From contig CALMBN010000306.1 in NCBI GenBank assembly GCA_937860195.1, forward strand, positions 1 through 14,534: a stretch of 14,534 bases of DNA. Reading direction: 5' to 3'. Shown here one piece after another: positions 1-6,646 of this stretch. Each line of letters begins with the position of its first letter. The first letter of the stretch is position 1. The notes under the pieces are model-generated. The model saw nothing but the letters and a program-made list of their open reading frames with translations. It searched no databases and was not told where the DNA came from. The translations under genes were made by a program, and so were the position numbers. This stretch comes from an uncultured Novosphingobium sp. Its GTDB lineage: Bacteria; Pseudomonadota; Alphaproteobacteria; Sphingomonadales; Sphingomonadaceae.

Positions 1-1
1 G

Positions 2-160
2 CGGCTCGAGCACCTGGTCCCCGAGCTGGTCAAGAAGACGTTCGCCGCCGGCATGGGCGCGGTGTTCTCGACCGAGGAGGGCATCCGCAAGATCGCGCGC
101 GAGCTGCGCCACGAGATCGATGCGGAGGCGGACCGAATTGATGTTCCATGTGGCGACTGA
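2..160 (+). CDS. C-terminal fragment of an unrecognised protein (5' end outside the window)
   Basis: An open frame enters from the left edge and stops with TGA at 158-160, giving 52 residues. The fragment has a stretch resembling K-K-T-F-A-A-G-M-G-A-V-F-S-T-E-E-G-I-R-K, followed by a charged tail. The pattern of a short helix with 'aG.ga.f.TEEGIR' recalls small phasin-like or uncharacterised proteins of deltaproteobacteria, but this is only a memory of the pattern and no function is assigned. Nearly every codon up to about base 119 ends in G or C. After that the codons become mixed (cga att gat gtt cca tgt) and the charged helix stops looking like a folded domain. This could mean a truncated or recombined gene end, or a join in the assembly. 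The partial frame itself is well supported; its identity is not. Confidence 0.45.
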   Translation, partial: RLEHLVPELVKKTFAAGMGAVFSTEEGIRKIARELRHEIDAEADRIDVPCGD

Positions 161-248
161 GATCATGCCGAGCGCTTAGGTCGGTGTCGCGCTGCCAGCA
201 AGCAGCGGGTTCTCGCTAAGGGACACAACGCAACGTTCGGCTTGGAGT

Positions 249-324
249 CCATTTGGCTCAGGACGGAGCGAGAATGGTGCCGCGCGAGAACCGGAGCGGA
301 GCGGCCATTTGGGCCGTGAGCACC
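249..324. repeat. Imperfect repeat with nested hairpins
   Basis: CCATTTGG occurs at 249-256 and again at 305-312. The second copy lies in a small hairpin, CGGCC-ATTTG-GGCCG (302-316). That hairpin is enclosed by GGTGC (276-280) pairing with GCACC (320-324). The layout resembles a decayed extragenic palindromic element rather than coding DNA. No mobility gene or target duplication is visible. Whether copies exist elsewhere in the genome cannot be judged from this window. Confidence 0.3.
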
Positions 325-382
325 GGAAGCGCAGACCGCTGCCGTTCGCAGCCCGGCATGGGGCAATCCACGCCAACCAAAG

Positions 383-420
383 AAAAAAACCCCTACTCCG
401 GGGGCAGTGGAGCAGGGGTT
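383..420 (-). terminator. Intrinsic terminator reading leftward
   Basis: Arms at 388-399 and 409-420 enclose a 9-base loop. In the minus-strand transcript the single non-Watson-Crick position (395/413) is a G-U pair, so all 12 positions pair. In the plus-strand transcript the same position is an A-C mismatch. The minus-strand hairpin runs directly into seven T residues (complement of 383-389), while the plus side has only a broken T run. Both facts point to termination of leftward transcription. The nearest leftward gene is lolA, whose stop lies about 190 bases upstream, so the terminator serves either a long lolA transcript or an unannotated RNA in between. Confidence 0.85.
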
Positions 421-610
421 CCTTTGTGCGTTCGTCACGCTTGACGGTCTGGCCCGTTAGGAGACTTGGGCAACAGGGGGGAAACCCGCCTCAAGCCGCG
501 CCGTCGAAGACAGTTTTAGGCCAATTCGGCTTGCTCCGCCATGAACAATCCAGTCTGATTTGTCGCCAATTGTCGCATCCACGGCACGGTCTACGACGAG
601 CCGTTCACTC

Positions 611-1267
611 TCATCGACGATTGACGGGGCGCGGATCGTTGAAACGGAAAGTGCCGTCAGAAACGGCCAGCCCGTATTGATGATTCGACAGGTCGACCCG
701 GGTCAGCGTGTTTTGCGAATCGAGCGCCGCCCAGCTGGCCAGTTCCAGCCCGCCGGGCGCGCTGGCCTTGCGCACGAACACCAACGTGATGATCCCATAT
801 TCGGGATGGCCCCGATCGCGCACTTCGACACTGACAATGTTGGGACTGCTGACCGGCTGGAGTTTACCGAACCTGGCGACATCGCGGCGCGGATCGATGA
901 TCGCGCCAAGCGGAGTGCTGCCAATCGGCCAGCGCTGCACCTGCCGCACCTGATAGTCTATGAAAGTCAGCGCCGAACCATCGGCGACGATCAGGAACGG
1001 CACGCCCTTTTGATACTGGAAGCGGATCTTGCCGGGGCGTTTCAGGGTCATCGTCCCGCCAAGCTGTTTGCCGTTGCGGTCAGTCTGGACAAAGTTGGCC
1101 CGCATTGTCGAAATGCTTCGCAGCGCGGCTACGGCCAGGGCCAGGTCGCCCCGGGCCTGCGCTGCGGCCGGTGCGGTGGTCATCAACGCTGTGGGGGCAG
1201 AAACGACAAGCGCCGCCGAAGCGGCGGCACCTGCGAGCGATCGAAGTCTGGATTTCATCGGGTTCAT
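611..1267 (-). CDS. lolA: Outer-membrane lipoprotein carrier protein LolA
   Basis: The 218-residue product is a periplasmic chaperone of the LolA family. It would receive lipoproteins from the LolCDE complex in the inner membrane and ferry them to the outer membrane. The N-terminus is a typical signal peptide: basic MNPMKSRLR, then an Ala/Val-rich core, with likely cleavage after A-A-Q-A near residue 38. The mature part shows the family pattern of a 'FVQTDRNGKQLGGTM' strand followed by 'LKRPGKIRFQY' and a hydrophobic lipid-binding beta core ('FLIVADGSALTFID'). The start at 1267 is chosen because upstream codons in this frame overlap rpmG and look like a shadow. A CAGG lies about 8 bases before it, and an ATG at 1258 is a poorer alternative. 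rpmG lies 41 bases upstream on the same strand. In related genomes I remember lolA followed by an exonuclease III gene (xth), which is absent here. Confidence 0.9.
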   Translation of the reverse strand: MNPMKSRLRSLAGAAASAALVVSAPTALMTTAPAAAQARGDLALAVAALRSISTMRANFVQTDRNGKQLGGTMTLKRPGKIRFQYQKGVPFLIVADGSALTFIDYQVRQVQRWPIGSTPLGAIIDPRRDVARFGKLQPVSSPNIVSVEVRDRGHPEYGIITLVFVRKASAPGGLELASWAALDSQNTLTRVDLSNHQYGLAVSDGTFRFNDPRPVNRR

Positions 1268-1308
1268 GCCAAGCCTGCTAGCGGCCCCGCCTTGAACTCG
1301 CAATGAAC

Positions 1309-1476
1309 CTACTTGATCTTGGCTTCCTTGAATTCGACATGCTTGCGCACGACGGGATCGTATTTGTTGAACACCATCTTTTCGGTGGTGTTGCGCGGGT
1401 TCTTCTTGGTCACATAGAAGAAACCGGTGTCGGCGGTGGAAACCAGCCGGATTTTGACGGTTGCGGGCTTCGCCAT
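1309..1476 (-). CDS. rpmG: 50S ribosomal protein L33
   Basis: The 55-residue product [14 protein letters not shown]... matches the L33 pattern, including '[12 protein letters not shown]' and '[18 protein letters not shown]'. It is the zinc-free form, with no cysteines, which is usual in alphaproteobacteria. L33 is a small protein of the large ribosomal subunit near the tRNA exit site. The start at 1476 follows AGGAC about 8 bases upstream; longer in-frame starts lack family similarity. A plausible promoter lies about 90-115 bases upstream. The gap of 41 bases to lolA has no visible terminator, so read-through into lolA is likely. Confidence 0.95.
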   Translation of the reverse strand: MAKPATVKIRLVSTADTGFFYVTKKNPRNTTEKMVFNKYDPVVRKHVEFKEAKIK

Positions 1477-1562
1477 GGTGCTTGTCCTGAACTTTCGAAT
1501 CGGTGCCCGAAGGCGCTGAAAACTGTGAAGGCGGCACACGAGCGCCGCCCTGGAAGGCCGCG

Positions 1563-1591
1563 CCAATGCGTCAGCAGGGGCGGAAAGTCAA
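1563..1591 (-). promoter_or_regulatory. Candidate sigma-70-type promoter for rpmG
   Basis: Read on the minus strand, TTGACT (1586-1591) is followed after exactly 17 bases by CATTGG (1563-1568). The -35 is a good match, while the -10 is poor, as is common in high-GC alphaproteobacteria. The position, about 85 bases upstream of the rpmG start in a divergent intergenic region, fits a ribosomal protein promoter. No experimental support. Confidence 0.35.
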
Positions 1592-1665
1592 GACTTGGCG
1601 TGCCGCTGTTTCCGCGTGGCAATCCGGCGTTGCTGTCTCGCAATGAAATGGTTACGAACGAAACC

Positions 1666-2589
1666 ATGTCCGACCCCGACTTTACCAGTCTGCCCGATCC
1701 GGGGCCAGAGGTGTTCACCGCGCCGCTGTTGCGCCCGCCGCAAGTTGGCGCGGATTGGCTTGAGCCCGCCCAGCGCCGCTATGGCACCGACGAGAACGCG
1801 GTCTGGGACGACCTCTACGCCCGCCAGATCGAAGTGCTGCCAGGCCGGGCTGCGAGCCCGTTCCTTGCGGGACTCGACAAGCTTGATCTGGGGCGAGGCG
1901 GGGTTCCCGAATTCGCTCGCCTGTCCGCAGAACTGCGCAGGCTGACCGGGTGGAGCGTTGTGCCGGTGCCGATGCTGATTCCCGACCACGTGTTTTTCTG
2001 GCACCTCGCCAACCGCCGCTTTCCGGCCGGCAACTTCATCCGCAGCCGCGCGGCGTTCGACTACATTCAGGAACCCGACGTGTTCCACGATGTGTTCGGC
2101 CACGTGCCGATGCTGACCGACCCGGTCTATGCCGATTACATGCAGGAATACGGCCGCGCCGGGTGGAAGGCGATGCGCTATAACCGGCTCAAAGCGCTCG
2201 GCGCGCTATACTGGTACACGGTTGAGTTCGGGCTGATTCTGGAGGCCGAAGGGCTTCGCGCCTATGGCGCAGGGATCCTCTCTGGTCCGACCGAGGCAGT
2301 GTTCTGCCTTGAGGCCGAGAGCCCCAACCGGATCATGCTCAACGTCGACCGGGTGATGCGGACCGACTATGTGATCGATGATCTGCAACCGAGCTACTTT
2401 GTGATCGAAAGCTTCAAGGAACTCTATCACGACACGGTCGAGCGCGACTTCGACCGGCTCTACCGCTCGCTCCCGGCAAGTTTCACTTATGCCAACAGCG
2501 CAGTGATCGATATCGACGACGTGCTGCACCGGGGCACGCAGGAATATGCCTTGCGCGGCGGCAGAGGGAGCGGGGCCAGGCCGGTTTAG
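1666..2589 (+). CDS. phhA: Phenylalanine 4-monooxygenase (phenylalanine hydroxylase)
   Basis: The 307-residue product belongs to the pterin-dependent aromatic amino acid hydroxylases, which convert phenylalanine to tyrosine with O2 and tetrahydropterin in the cytosol. The non-heme iron site is visible: H141 and H146 in 'VFHDVFGHVP', and E187 in 'YWYTVEFGL', spaced as in the family. Other conserved blocks are 'VPMLIPDHVFFWHLANRRFP' and 'SPNRIMLNVDRVMRTDY'. It is a single catalytic domain without the regulatory ACT domain of animal enzymes, as in other bacterial forms. No strong ribosome site precedes either candidate start; ATG 1648 would add six residues. It is divergent from rpmG, and its stop codon overlaps the uppP stop from the opposite strand. 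The partner pterin-carbinolamine dehydratase is not nearby. Confidence 0.93.
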   Translation: MSDPDFTSLPDPGPEVFTAPLLRPPQVGADWLEPAQRRYGTDENAVWDDLYARQIEVLPGRAASPFLAGLDKLDLGRGGVPEFARLSAELRRLTGWSVVPVPMLIPDHVFFWHLANRRFPAGNFIRSRAAFDYIQEPDVFHDVFGHVPMLTDPVYADYMQEYGRAGWKAMRYNRLKALGALYWYTVEFGLILEAEGLRAYGAGILSGPTEAVFCLEAESPNRIMLNVDRVMRTDYVIDDLQPSYFVIESFKELYHDTVERDFDRLYRSLPASFTYANSAVIDIDDVLHRGTQEYALRGGRGSGARPV

Positions 2590-3395
2590 CGGCTGAGCAA
2601 GACCACCGCCGCCGCCCCGGCCACGATCCGGTACCAGGCGAACGGGGCAAACCCGGCGCGGCTGACGTAAGCCACGAACAGCTTGATCACTGCCAGTGCG
2701 ACCACGAAGCTGACTGCAAAGCCGACCGCGATTTCGCTCCAGCCGACCACCCCGGTGCCGGCCATCAATTCGCCGCGGATTTCGAGCAGCTCAAGCGTCG
2801 TCGCGCCCATCATGGTCGGAATCGCGAGGAAAAAGCTGAATTCTGCCGCCGTGCGGCGCTCGATCCCCATCGCCAGCGCGCCCATGATTGTTGCGCCAGA
2901 ACGGCTGACCCCGGGAATCATCGAAATGCACTGGATCAGCCCGACCCCGAGGGCCTGCTTGGCTGGCATCTGCGCAACCCCGCTGGCCGGGCCGGGCTTG
3001 GCGAATTTCTCGATCACCAAAATTGCGATCCCGCCCAAAATCAGCGCCCAGGCCACCACCATCGTGCTGCCGAGCAGAACCCGGATGTAGTCGATCAGCA
3101 GGAAGCCCAGCACCGCCGAGGGCAGAAACCCAAGCAGGATATTGCGCACGAACAGCAGGCTTTCGCTCCGCAGTTTGAGCAGACCCATGCCGACAGCCCA
3201 GAAAGTCCGCCAGTATTGCACCACAACTGCCAGGATCGCGCCGAGCTGGATCACCACATTGAACGCGGCCCAGGTCTTGGCATCGTAGCCAAAAATCTCG
3301 GTCGCGAGGATCAGGTGCCCGGTCGAGGAAACCGGAATAAACTCCGTCACCCCTTCGACAATGCCGAGCAGGATTGCGGTAAGGATCGGATCCAC
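2586..3395 (-). CDS. uppP: Undecaprenyl-diphosphatase UppP (BacA family)
   Basis: This 269-residue integral membrane enzyme dephosphorylates undecaprenyl diphosphate to regenerate the lipid carrier used for peptidoglycan and exopolysaccharide synthesis. The two signature regions are present: 'EGVTEFIPVSSTGH' (residues 14-27, with E14, E18 and H27) and 'PGVSRSG' (161-167, with the catalytic Arg at 165). Several hydrophobic segments lie between and after them, and the length is typical. The start is GTG at 3395. It shares one base with the TAG stop of the upstream ABC exporter (TAGTG), so translational coupling is likely; there is no good independent ribosome site. At the other end the TAA stop overlaps the phhA stop by 4 bases, leaving no room for a terminator between the convergent genes. 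Confidence 0.95.
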   Translation of the reverse strand: MDPILTAILLGIVEGVTEFIPVSSTGHLILATEIFGYDAKTWAAFNVVIQLGAILAVVVQYWRTFWAVGMGLLKLRSESLLFVRNILLGFLPSAVLGFLLIDYIRVLLGSTMVVAWALILGGIAILVIEKFAKPGPASGVAQMPAKQALGVGLIQCISMIPGVSRSGATIMGALAMGIERRTAAEFSFFLAIPTMMGATTLELLEIRGELMAGTGVVGWSEIAVGFAVSFVVALAVIKLFVAYVSRAGFAPFAWYRIVAGAAAVVLLSR

Positions 3396-5233
3396 TATTC
3401 TGCTTTCTGTTCCGCGAAGGCCCGTTCATCGAATTGCAGCGAGGCGAGCCGGGCATAAAGCCCTTTGGCCTTGGTCAGCTGATCGTGAGTGCCGGTTTCG
3501 ACAATCGCGCCCCGGTCCATCACCACGATCCGGTCAGCGCTGCGCACAGTGGCGAGGCGGTGGGCGATCACCAGTGTGGTCCGGCTTTGCATCAGTTTGT
3601 CGAGCGCATCCTGGACCAGCCGCTCGCTTTCGGCATCCAGCGCAGAGGTCGCCTCATCGAGCAGCAGAATCGGCGCGTCGCGCAGCACCGCGCGGGCAAT
3701 CGCGATCCGCTGGCGCTGCCCGCCCGAGAGCCGGGCCCCGCCTTCGCCCAGATAGGTGTCGAGGCCCTGCGGCAATTCCTTCAAGAAATCTTCGGCATTG
3801 GCGGCGCGGGCCGCCTCCCAGACCGCTTCTTCGCTGGCATCCCAGTTGCCATAGCGCAGGTTGTCCAGCGCCGAGGCCGCAAACAGAATGCCTTCCTGCG
3901 GGACCAGCGCCATCCGGCGGCGGACTTCGGCGGGATCGACCGAGGTCAACGGCACACCATCAAGTTTGATCGTCCCGGCCTGCGGATCATAGAACCGCTC
4001 AGCCAGCTGGAACAGCGTCGACTTGCCTGCGCCCGACGGCCCGACGATGGCGACGGTTTCGCCCGGTTCGACCGTAAGCGAGAAATCGGCCAGTGCCGAC
4101 GTTTCCAGCCGGGTCGGATAGCGGAACGTGACCTTCTCGAAGCTGAGCTGGCCACGAGCCGGGCTGGGCAACGACATGGGCCGCTCTGGCGCGGTGATCT
4201 GCGGCCTTTCGTTCAACAGTTCGGACAGGCGGCTGGCTGCGCCTGCACCGCGCAGCAGATCGCCATAGACTTCGGTCAAGGCCCCGAACGAGCCGGCCAC
4301 GATCACCGATACGAACACGATCTGGACAATCGTGCCGCTGGAAATCGTCCCTTCCGCGACACCGATCGCACCTTGCCAGACCAACAGCACGATCGCGCTG
4401 AATATCGCGACAATCGCCAGACCAGAGATCACCGCACGCAGCCGGAACCGGCGCCTGGCGACGGCAAAACTCTCTTCAACCGACTTGGTGAAACGCACCT
4501 GCTCGCGCGGTTCCTGATTGAAGGCCTGAACCACTTTCACCGCACCGAGCACTTCGGCGACCATCGCGCCGATATCCGCAACCCGGTCTTGGCTGGTCCG
4601 CGAAATCGTGCGAATCCGCCGGGCAAAGGCCAGCAGCGGGAACATCACCACCACGATCCCGACCAGCAATCCAGCCGTCATCATCGGGGCGAGCGTGAAC
4701 AGGATCGCAACCCCGCCGACACCAGTGATAAAGTTTCTGAGCGCAACCGAAACCGTGGTGCCGACAACCTGCTCGATCAGCGCCGTGTCCGAGGTCATCC
4801 GCGATGAAATCTCGTTCGGGCTGTTCTCTTCAAAAAAGCCTGGCGATAGCCGCAGCAGGTTGTTCTGCACCTTGATCCGGATATCGGCGATCACCCGTTC
4901 GCCCAGCCATGAGACGCAGTAAAACCGCACCGCCGTGCCCAACCCCAGCACCCCGACGATCACCAGCAGGTAGCGGAACCATCGCCCGATCGTGACGACA
5001 TCGCCGCCTTCGCCAAAGCCGCGGTCGATAATCAGCCGGAAGCCCGCAGGTATCGCCAGGGTTGCAGAAGAAGTCACGATCAGTGCCAGCAGCGCCAGCA
5101 GGACCTGACGGGGATATTTCGCGGTTTCACGCCAGATCATCCGCAATGGGCTCAGATTGCGCGCGGGGGGCGGTTCGGTGGCCGGCTTTTCAGGCTGCGG
5201 TGACGGTGCGATGCCAGCGGGATCTGAATTCAT
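3395..5233 (-). CDS. MsbA-related ABC exporter, fused permease/ATPase
   Basis: A 612-residue half-transporter. After a Pro-rich cytoplasmic tail (residues 1-28) comes a type I exporter transmembrane domain with six predicted helices (about 43-320), then a nucleotide-binding domain. The ATPase motifs are complete: Walker A 'GPSGAGKST' near 398-406, signature 'LSGGQRQ' near 501-507, Walker B 'ILLLDEATSALD' near 519-530 and H-loop 'IAHRL' near 555. It resembles the alphaproteobacterial 'MsbA-related' family (TIGR02204 by memory). The substrate is not known; a lipid or amphiphilic envelope compound is a guess from the family. AGGG lies about 8 bases before ATG 5233. uppP follows with a one-base overlap, which suggests an envelope role. 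The upstream region is shared with phaZ. Confidence 0.92.
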   Translation of the reverse strand: MNSDPAGIAPSPQPEKPATEPPPARNLSPLRMIWRETAKYPRQVLLALLALIVTSSATLAIPAGFRLIIDRGFGEGGDVVTIGRWFRYLLVIVGVLGLGTAVRFYCVSWLGERVIADIRIKVQNNLLRLSPGFFEENSPNEISSRMTSDTALIEQVVGTTVSVALRNFITGVGGVAILFTLAPMMTAGLLVGIVVVMFPLLAFARRIRTISRTSQDRVADIGAMVAEVLGAVKVVQAFNQEPREQVRFTKSVEESFAVARRRFRLRAVISGLAIVAIFSAIVLLVWQGAIGVAEGTISSGTIVQIVFVSVIVAGSFGALTEVYGDLLRGAGAASRLSELLNERPQITAPERPMSLPSPARGQLSFEKVTFRYPTRLETSALADFSLTVEPGETVAIVGPSGAGKSTLFQLAERFYDPQAGTIKLDGVPLTSVDPAEVRRRMALVPQEGILFAASALDNLRYGNWDASEEAVWEAARAANAEDFLKELPQGLDTYLGEGGARLSGGQRQRIAIARAVLRDAPILLLDEATSALDAESERLVQDALDKLMQSRTTLVIAHRLATVRSADRIVVMDRGAIVETGTHDQLTKAKGLYARLASLQFDERAFAEQKAE

Positions 5234-5285
5234 CGCTGCGCCCTAGCACAACCCGCGAGGCGCGAAAGGGCCAATCGTTTACCTG

Positions 5286-5320
5286 TTGTGCACTGCGGCA
5301 AGCGATTGTGCATTGCACAA
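5286..5320. promoter_or_regulatory. Candidate operator: palindrome plus repeated half-site upstream of phaZ
   Basis: TTGTGCATTGCACAA (5306-5320) is a perfect 7+1+7 palindrome. A second TTGTGCA begins at 5286, exactly 20 bases (about two helical turns) from the first base of the palindrome, and is followed by an imperfect partner half (TGCGGCAA). The palindrome core is TGC-N3-GCA. PhaR, the regulator of polyhydroxyalkanoate genes in alphaproteobacteria, is known to bind TGC/GCA-rich dyads of this type. The position, 48 bases upstream of the phaZ start, makes PhaR-type control a reasonable inference. The site also lies about 50-90 bases upstream of the divergent ABC exporter, so it could affect both. 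Confidence 0.55.
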
Positions 5321-5351
5321 TAATGCGATTCGGGTCACCATCGGTCCAAAC

Positions 5352-5357
5352 AGGAGG
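5352..5357 (+). promoter_or_regulatory. Ribosome binding site that fixes the phaZ GTG start
   Basis: A consensus AGGAGG ends 10 bases before GTG 5368. It is the strongest Shine-Dalgarno sequence seen in the window and excludes the much longer in-frame extension to the left, which would run through the promoter region and the ABC gene. Confidence 0.8.
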
Positions 5358-5367
5358 TTCGCACACC

Positions 5368-6612
5368 GTGCTTTACACCACTTACGAGCTGCAACGCTCA
5401 TGGATGAACGCTGCCAGCACCTGGGCCTCGATCGGGGCTGAGCTGCTCGGCAACCCGGCGCTGCCGTTCGGCTATGGTGCGGGCGGCACGGTCATGGCCT
5501 CGGCGCTGGAGGTATTCGCACATGCCTCGGCCAATTACGGCAAGCCGTCCTTTAATCTCCAGACGGTCGAGGTTGATGGCACCAGCTATCCGGTGACCGA
5601 AGCGATCGTGTTGCACAAACCGTTCGGCAACCTGCTCCATTTCAGCCACCCCGGCCTCGCCAAAGACGCGCCGCGGCTGCTGATCGTCGCGCCGATGTCT
5701 GGCCACTTTGCCACGCTGCTGCGCGGGACAGTGGAACGGATGGTAGAGCGCGCGCATGTGTTCATCACCGATTGGGCCGATGCCCGGCAGGTGCCGCTCT
5801 CCGCCGGGGAGTTCGATCTGGACGACTATATCGACTATCTGATCGATTACTTCGAGCACATCGGGCCGGGCGCCCACGCGCTCGCGGTCTGCCAGCCCTC
5901 GGTTCCGACCTTTGCCGCGACCGCGCTGATGGCCGACACCAAACATCCCTGCCGCCCGCTGACCCTGACAATGATGGGCGGCCCGGTTGATACGCGAGAA
6001 GCCCCGACCAGCGTCAACGATCTGGCGATGCAGCGCCCGATCGAATGGTTCCGCCATACCGTGATCGCCACCGTGCCATTGCAATATCCGGGCGCCGGGC
6101 GCCGGGTCTATCCCGGGTTCCTGCAGCTGGCGGGTTTCATGTCGATGAATCTCGGCAATCACATGCAGAGCCACTATCACATGTTCAAGCATCTGGTCGA
6201 AGGCGCGGATGAAAATGCCGACGCGACCAAGGCATTCTACGACGAGTACCGCTCGATCTGCGACCTTAACGCGGCTTACTACCTCCAGACGGTCGAAGAG
6301 GTGTTCCAGAAACACTCGCTGCCCAAGGGCCAATTCATGCACCGCGGCAAGCGAATCGATCTCGGCGCGATCCGCGATACCGCGATCCTCGCGGTTGAAG
6401 GTGAGCGCGACGATATCTCGGGCATCGGCCAGACCAAGGCGGCGCTGCACCTGACCACCGGACTGGCCGAATCCAGGAAAAAGTACCTGCTCGCGGCCGA
6501 GGTTGGCCACTACGGAATCTTCAACGGCAGCAAGTGGCGCAACCAGATCGCCCCGGTGCTGGAAGACTGGATCGCCAAGCACGACAAGGCCCGGCTGAAA
6601 GTGGCGGCTTAA
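5368..6612 (+). CDS. phaZ: Intracellular polyhydroxybutyrate depolymerase
   Basis: The 414-residue product is an alpha/beta-hydrolase-type depolymerase of the intracellular PhaZ family (TIGR01849 by memory), which mobilises PHB granules. It carries a cysteine in place of the usual nucleophilic serine: 'VCQPSVP' with C175. The other members of the catalytic triad are visible as D348/D349 in 'EGERDDISG' and H381 in 'VGHYGIFNGSKW', with spacing like the well-studied Ralstonia enzyme. There is no signal peptide, consistent with a cytosolic, granule-bound enzyme. The start is GTG, backed by a consensus ribosome site. The gene stands alone as a transcription unit, divergent from the ABC exporter and convergent with the DUF4126 gene. 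A TGC-N3-GCA palindrome upstream suggests PhaR-type repression when PHB is scarce. Confidence 0.95.
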   Translation: MLYTTYELQRSWMNAASTWASIGAELLGNPALPFGYGAGGTVMASALEVFAHASANYGKPSFNLQTVEVDGTSYPVTEAIVLHKPFGNLLHFSHPGLAKDAPRLLIVAPMSGHFATLLRGTVERMVERAHVFITDWADARQVPLSAGEFDLDDYIDYLIDYFEHIGPGAHALAVCQPSVPTFAATALMADTKHPCRPLTLTMMGGPVDTREAPTSVNDLAMQRPIEWFRHTVIATVPLQYPGAGRRVYPGFLQLAGFMSMNLGNHMQSHYHMFKHLVEGADENADATKAFYDEYRSICDLNAAYYLQTVEEVFQKHSLPKGQFMHRGKRIDLGAIRDTAILAVEGERDDISGIGQTKAALHLTTGLAESRKKYLLAAEVGHYGIFNGSKWRNQIAPVLEDWIAKHDKARLKVAA

Positions 6613-6622
6613 TTACCTTAGC

Positions 6623-6643
6623 CCCCTCCCCGCCGGGGAGGGG
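6623..6643. repeat. GC-rich perfect hairpin between convergent genes
   Basis: CCCCTCCCC (6623-6631) and GGGGAGGGG (6635-6643) form a 9-bp stem with a 3-base loop in the 34-base gap between phaZ and the DUF4126 gene. No T run follows on either strand, so it is not a textbook intrinsic terminator. It may still act as a two-way transcript end or stabiliser. Its sequence is related to the CCCTCTCCCC-type elements at 9110-9212, suggesting the same family of extragenic repeats. Confidence 0.6.
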
Positions 6644-6646
6644 AGA

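Larger units (their letters stand above)
161..610. other. Gene-free stretch between the left fragment and lolA
   Basis: No frame here has a believable ribosome site plus protein-like composition. The open frames that exist are short, rich in Arg, Pro, Ser and Cys, and run through the terminator. What can be seen is a CCATTTGG repeat/hairpin patch near 249-324, a strong leftward terminator at 383-420, and a 7-bp inverted repeat read on the minus strand (CAAGCCG/CGGCTTG, at roughly 495-533). The section 421-610 lies between the lolA stop and the terminator. It could be a long lolA 3' untranslated region or could encode a separate small RNA. No tRNA or recognised RNA family was identified. Confidence 0.5.

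Noticed and set aside
163..438. 91-codon minus-strand open frame in the left gene-free stretch
   Set aside because: It runs through the terminator and the hairpin patch, has an Arg/Ser/Pro/Cys-rich composition, and no ribosome site.
420..540. tRNA or 6S RNA gene on the minus strand
   Set aside because: No cloverleaf or TPsiC-type loop and no confidently recognised 6S features; only a generic structured-RNA suggestion is kept.
560..1306. 248-codon plus-strand open frame opposite lolA
   Set aside because: It is antisense to a clear LolA protein and has the Arg/Gln/His-rich composition typical of a shadow frame in high-GC DNA.
3434..4807. 457-codon plus-strand open frame opposite the ABC exporter
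   Set aside because: The exporter strand has every ATPase motif; the opposite frame is rich in Arg, His, Gln and Asp with no domain and no ribosome site.
5398..6582. 394-codon minus-strand open frame opposite phaZ
   Set aside because: phaZ has its catalytic triad and a consensus ribosome site; the opposite frame has neither family similarity nor a start signal.
6623..6643. Intrinsic terminator for phaZ or the DUF4126 gene
   Set aside because: The hairpin is strong but lacks a T run on either strand, so it is recorded as a repeat instead.
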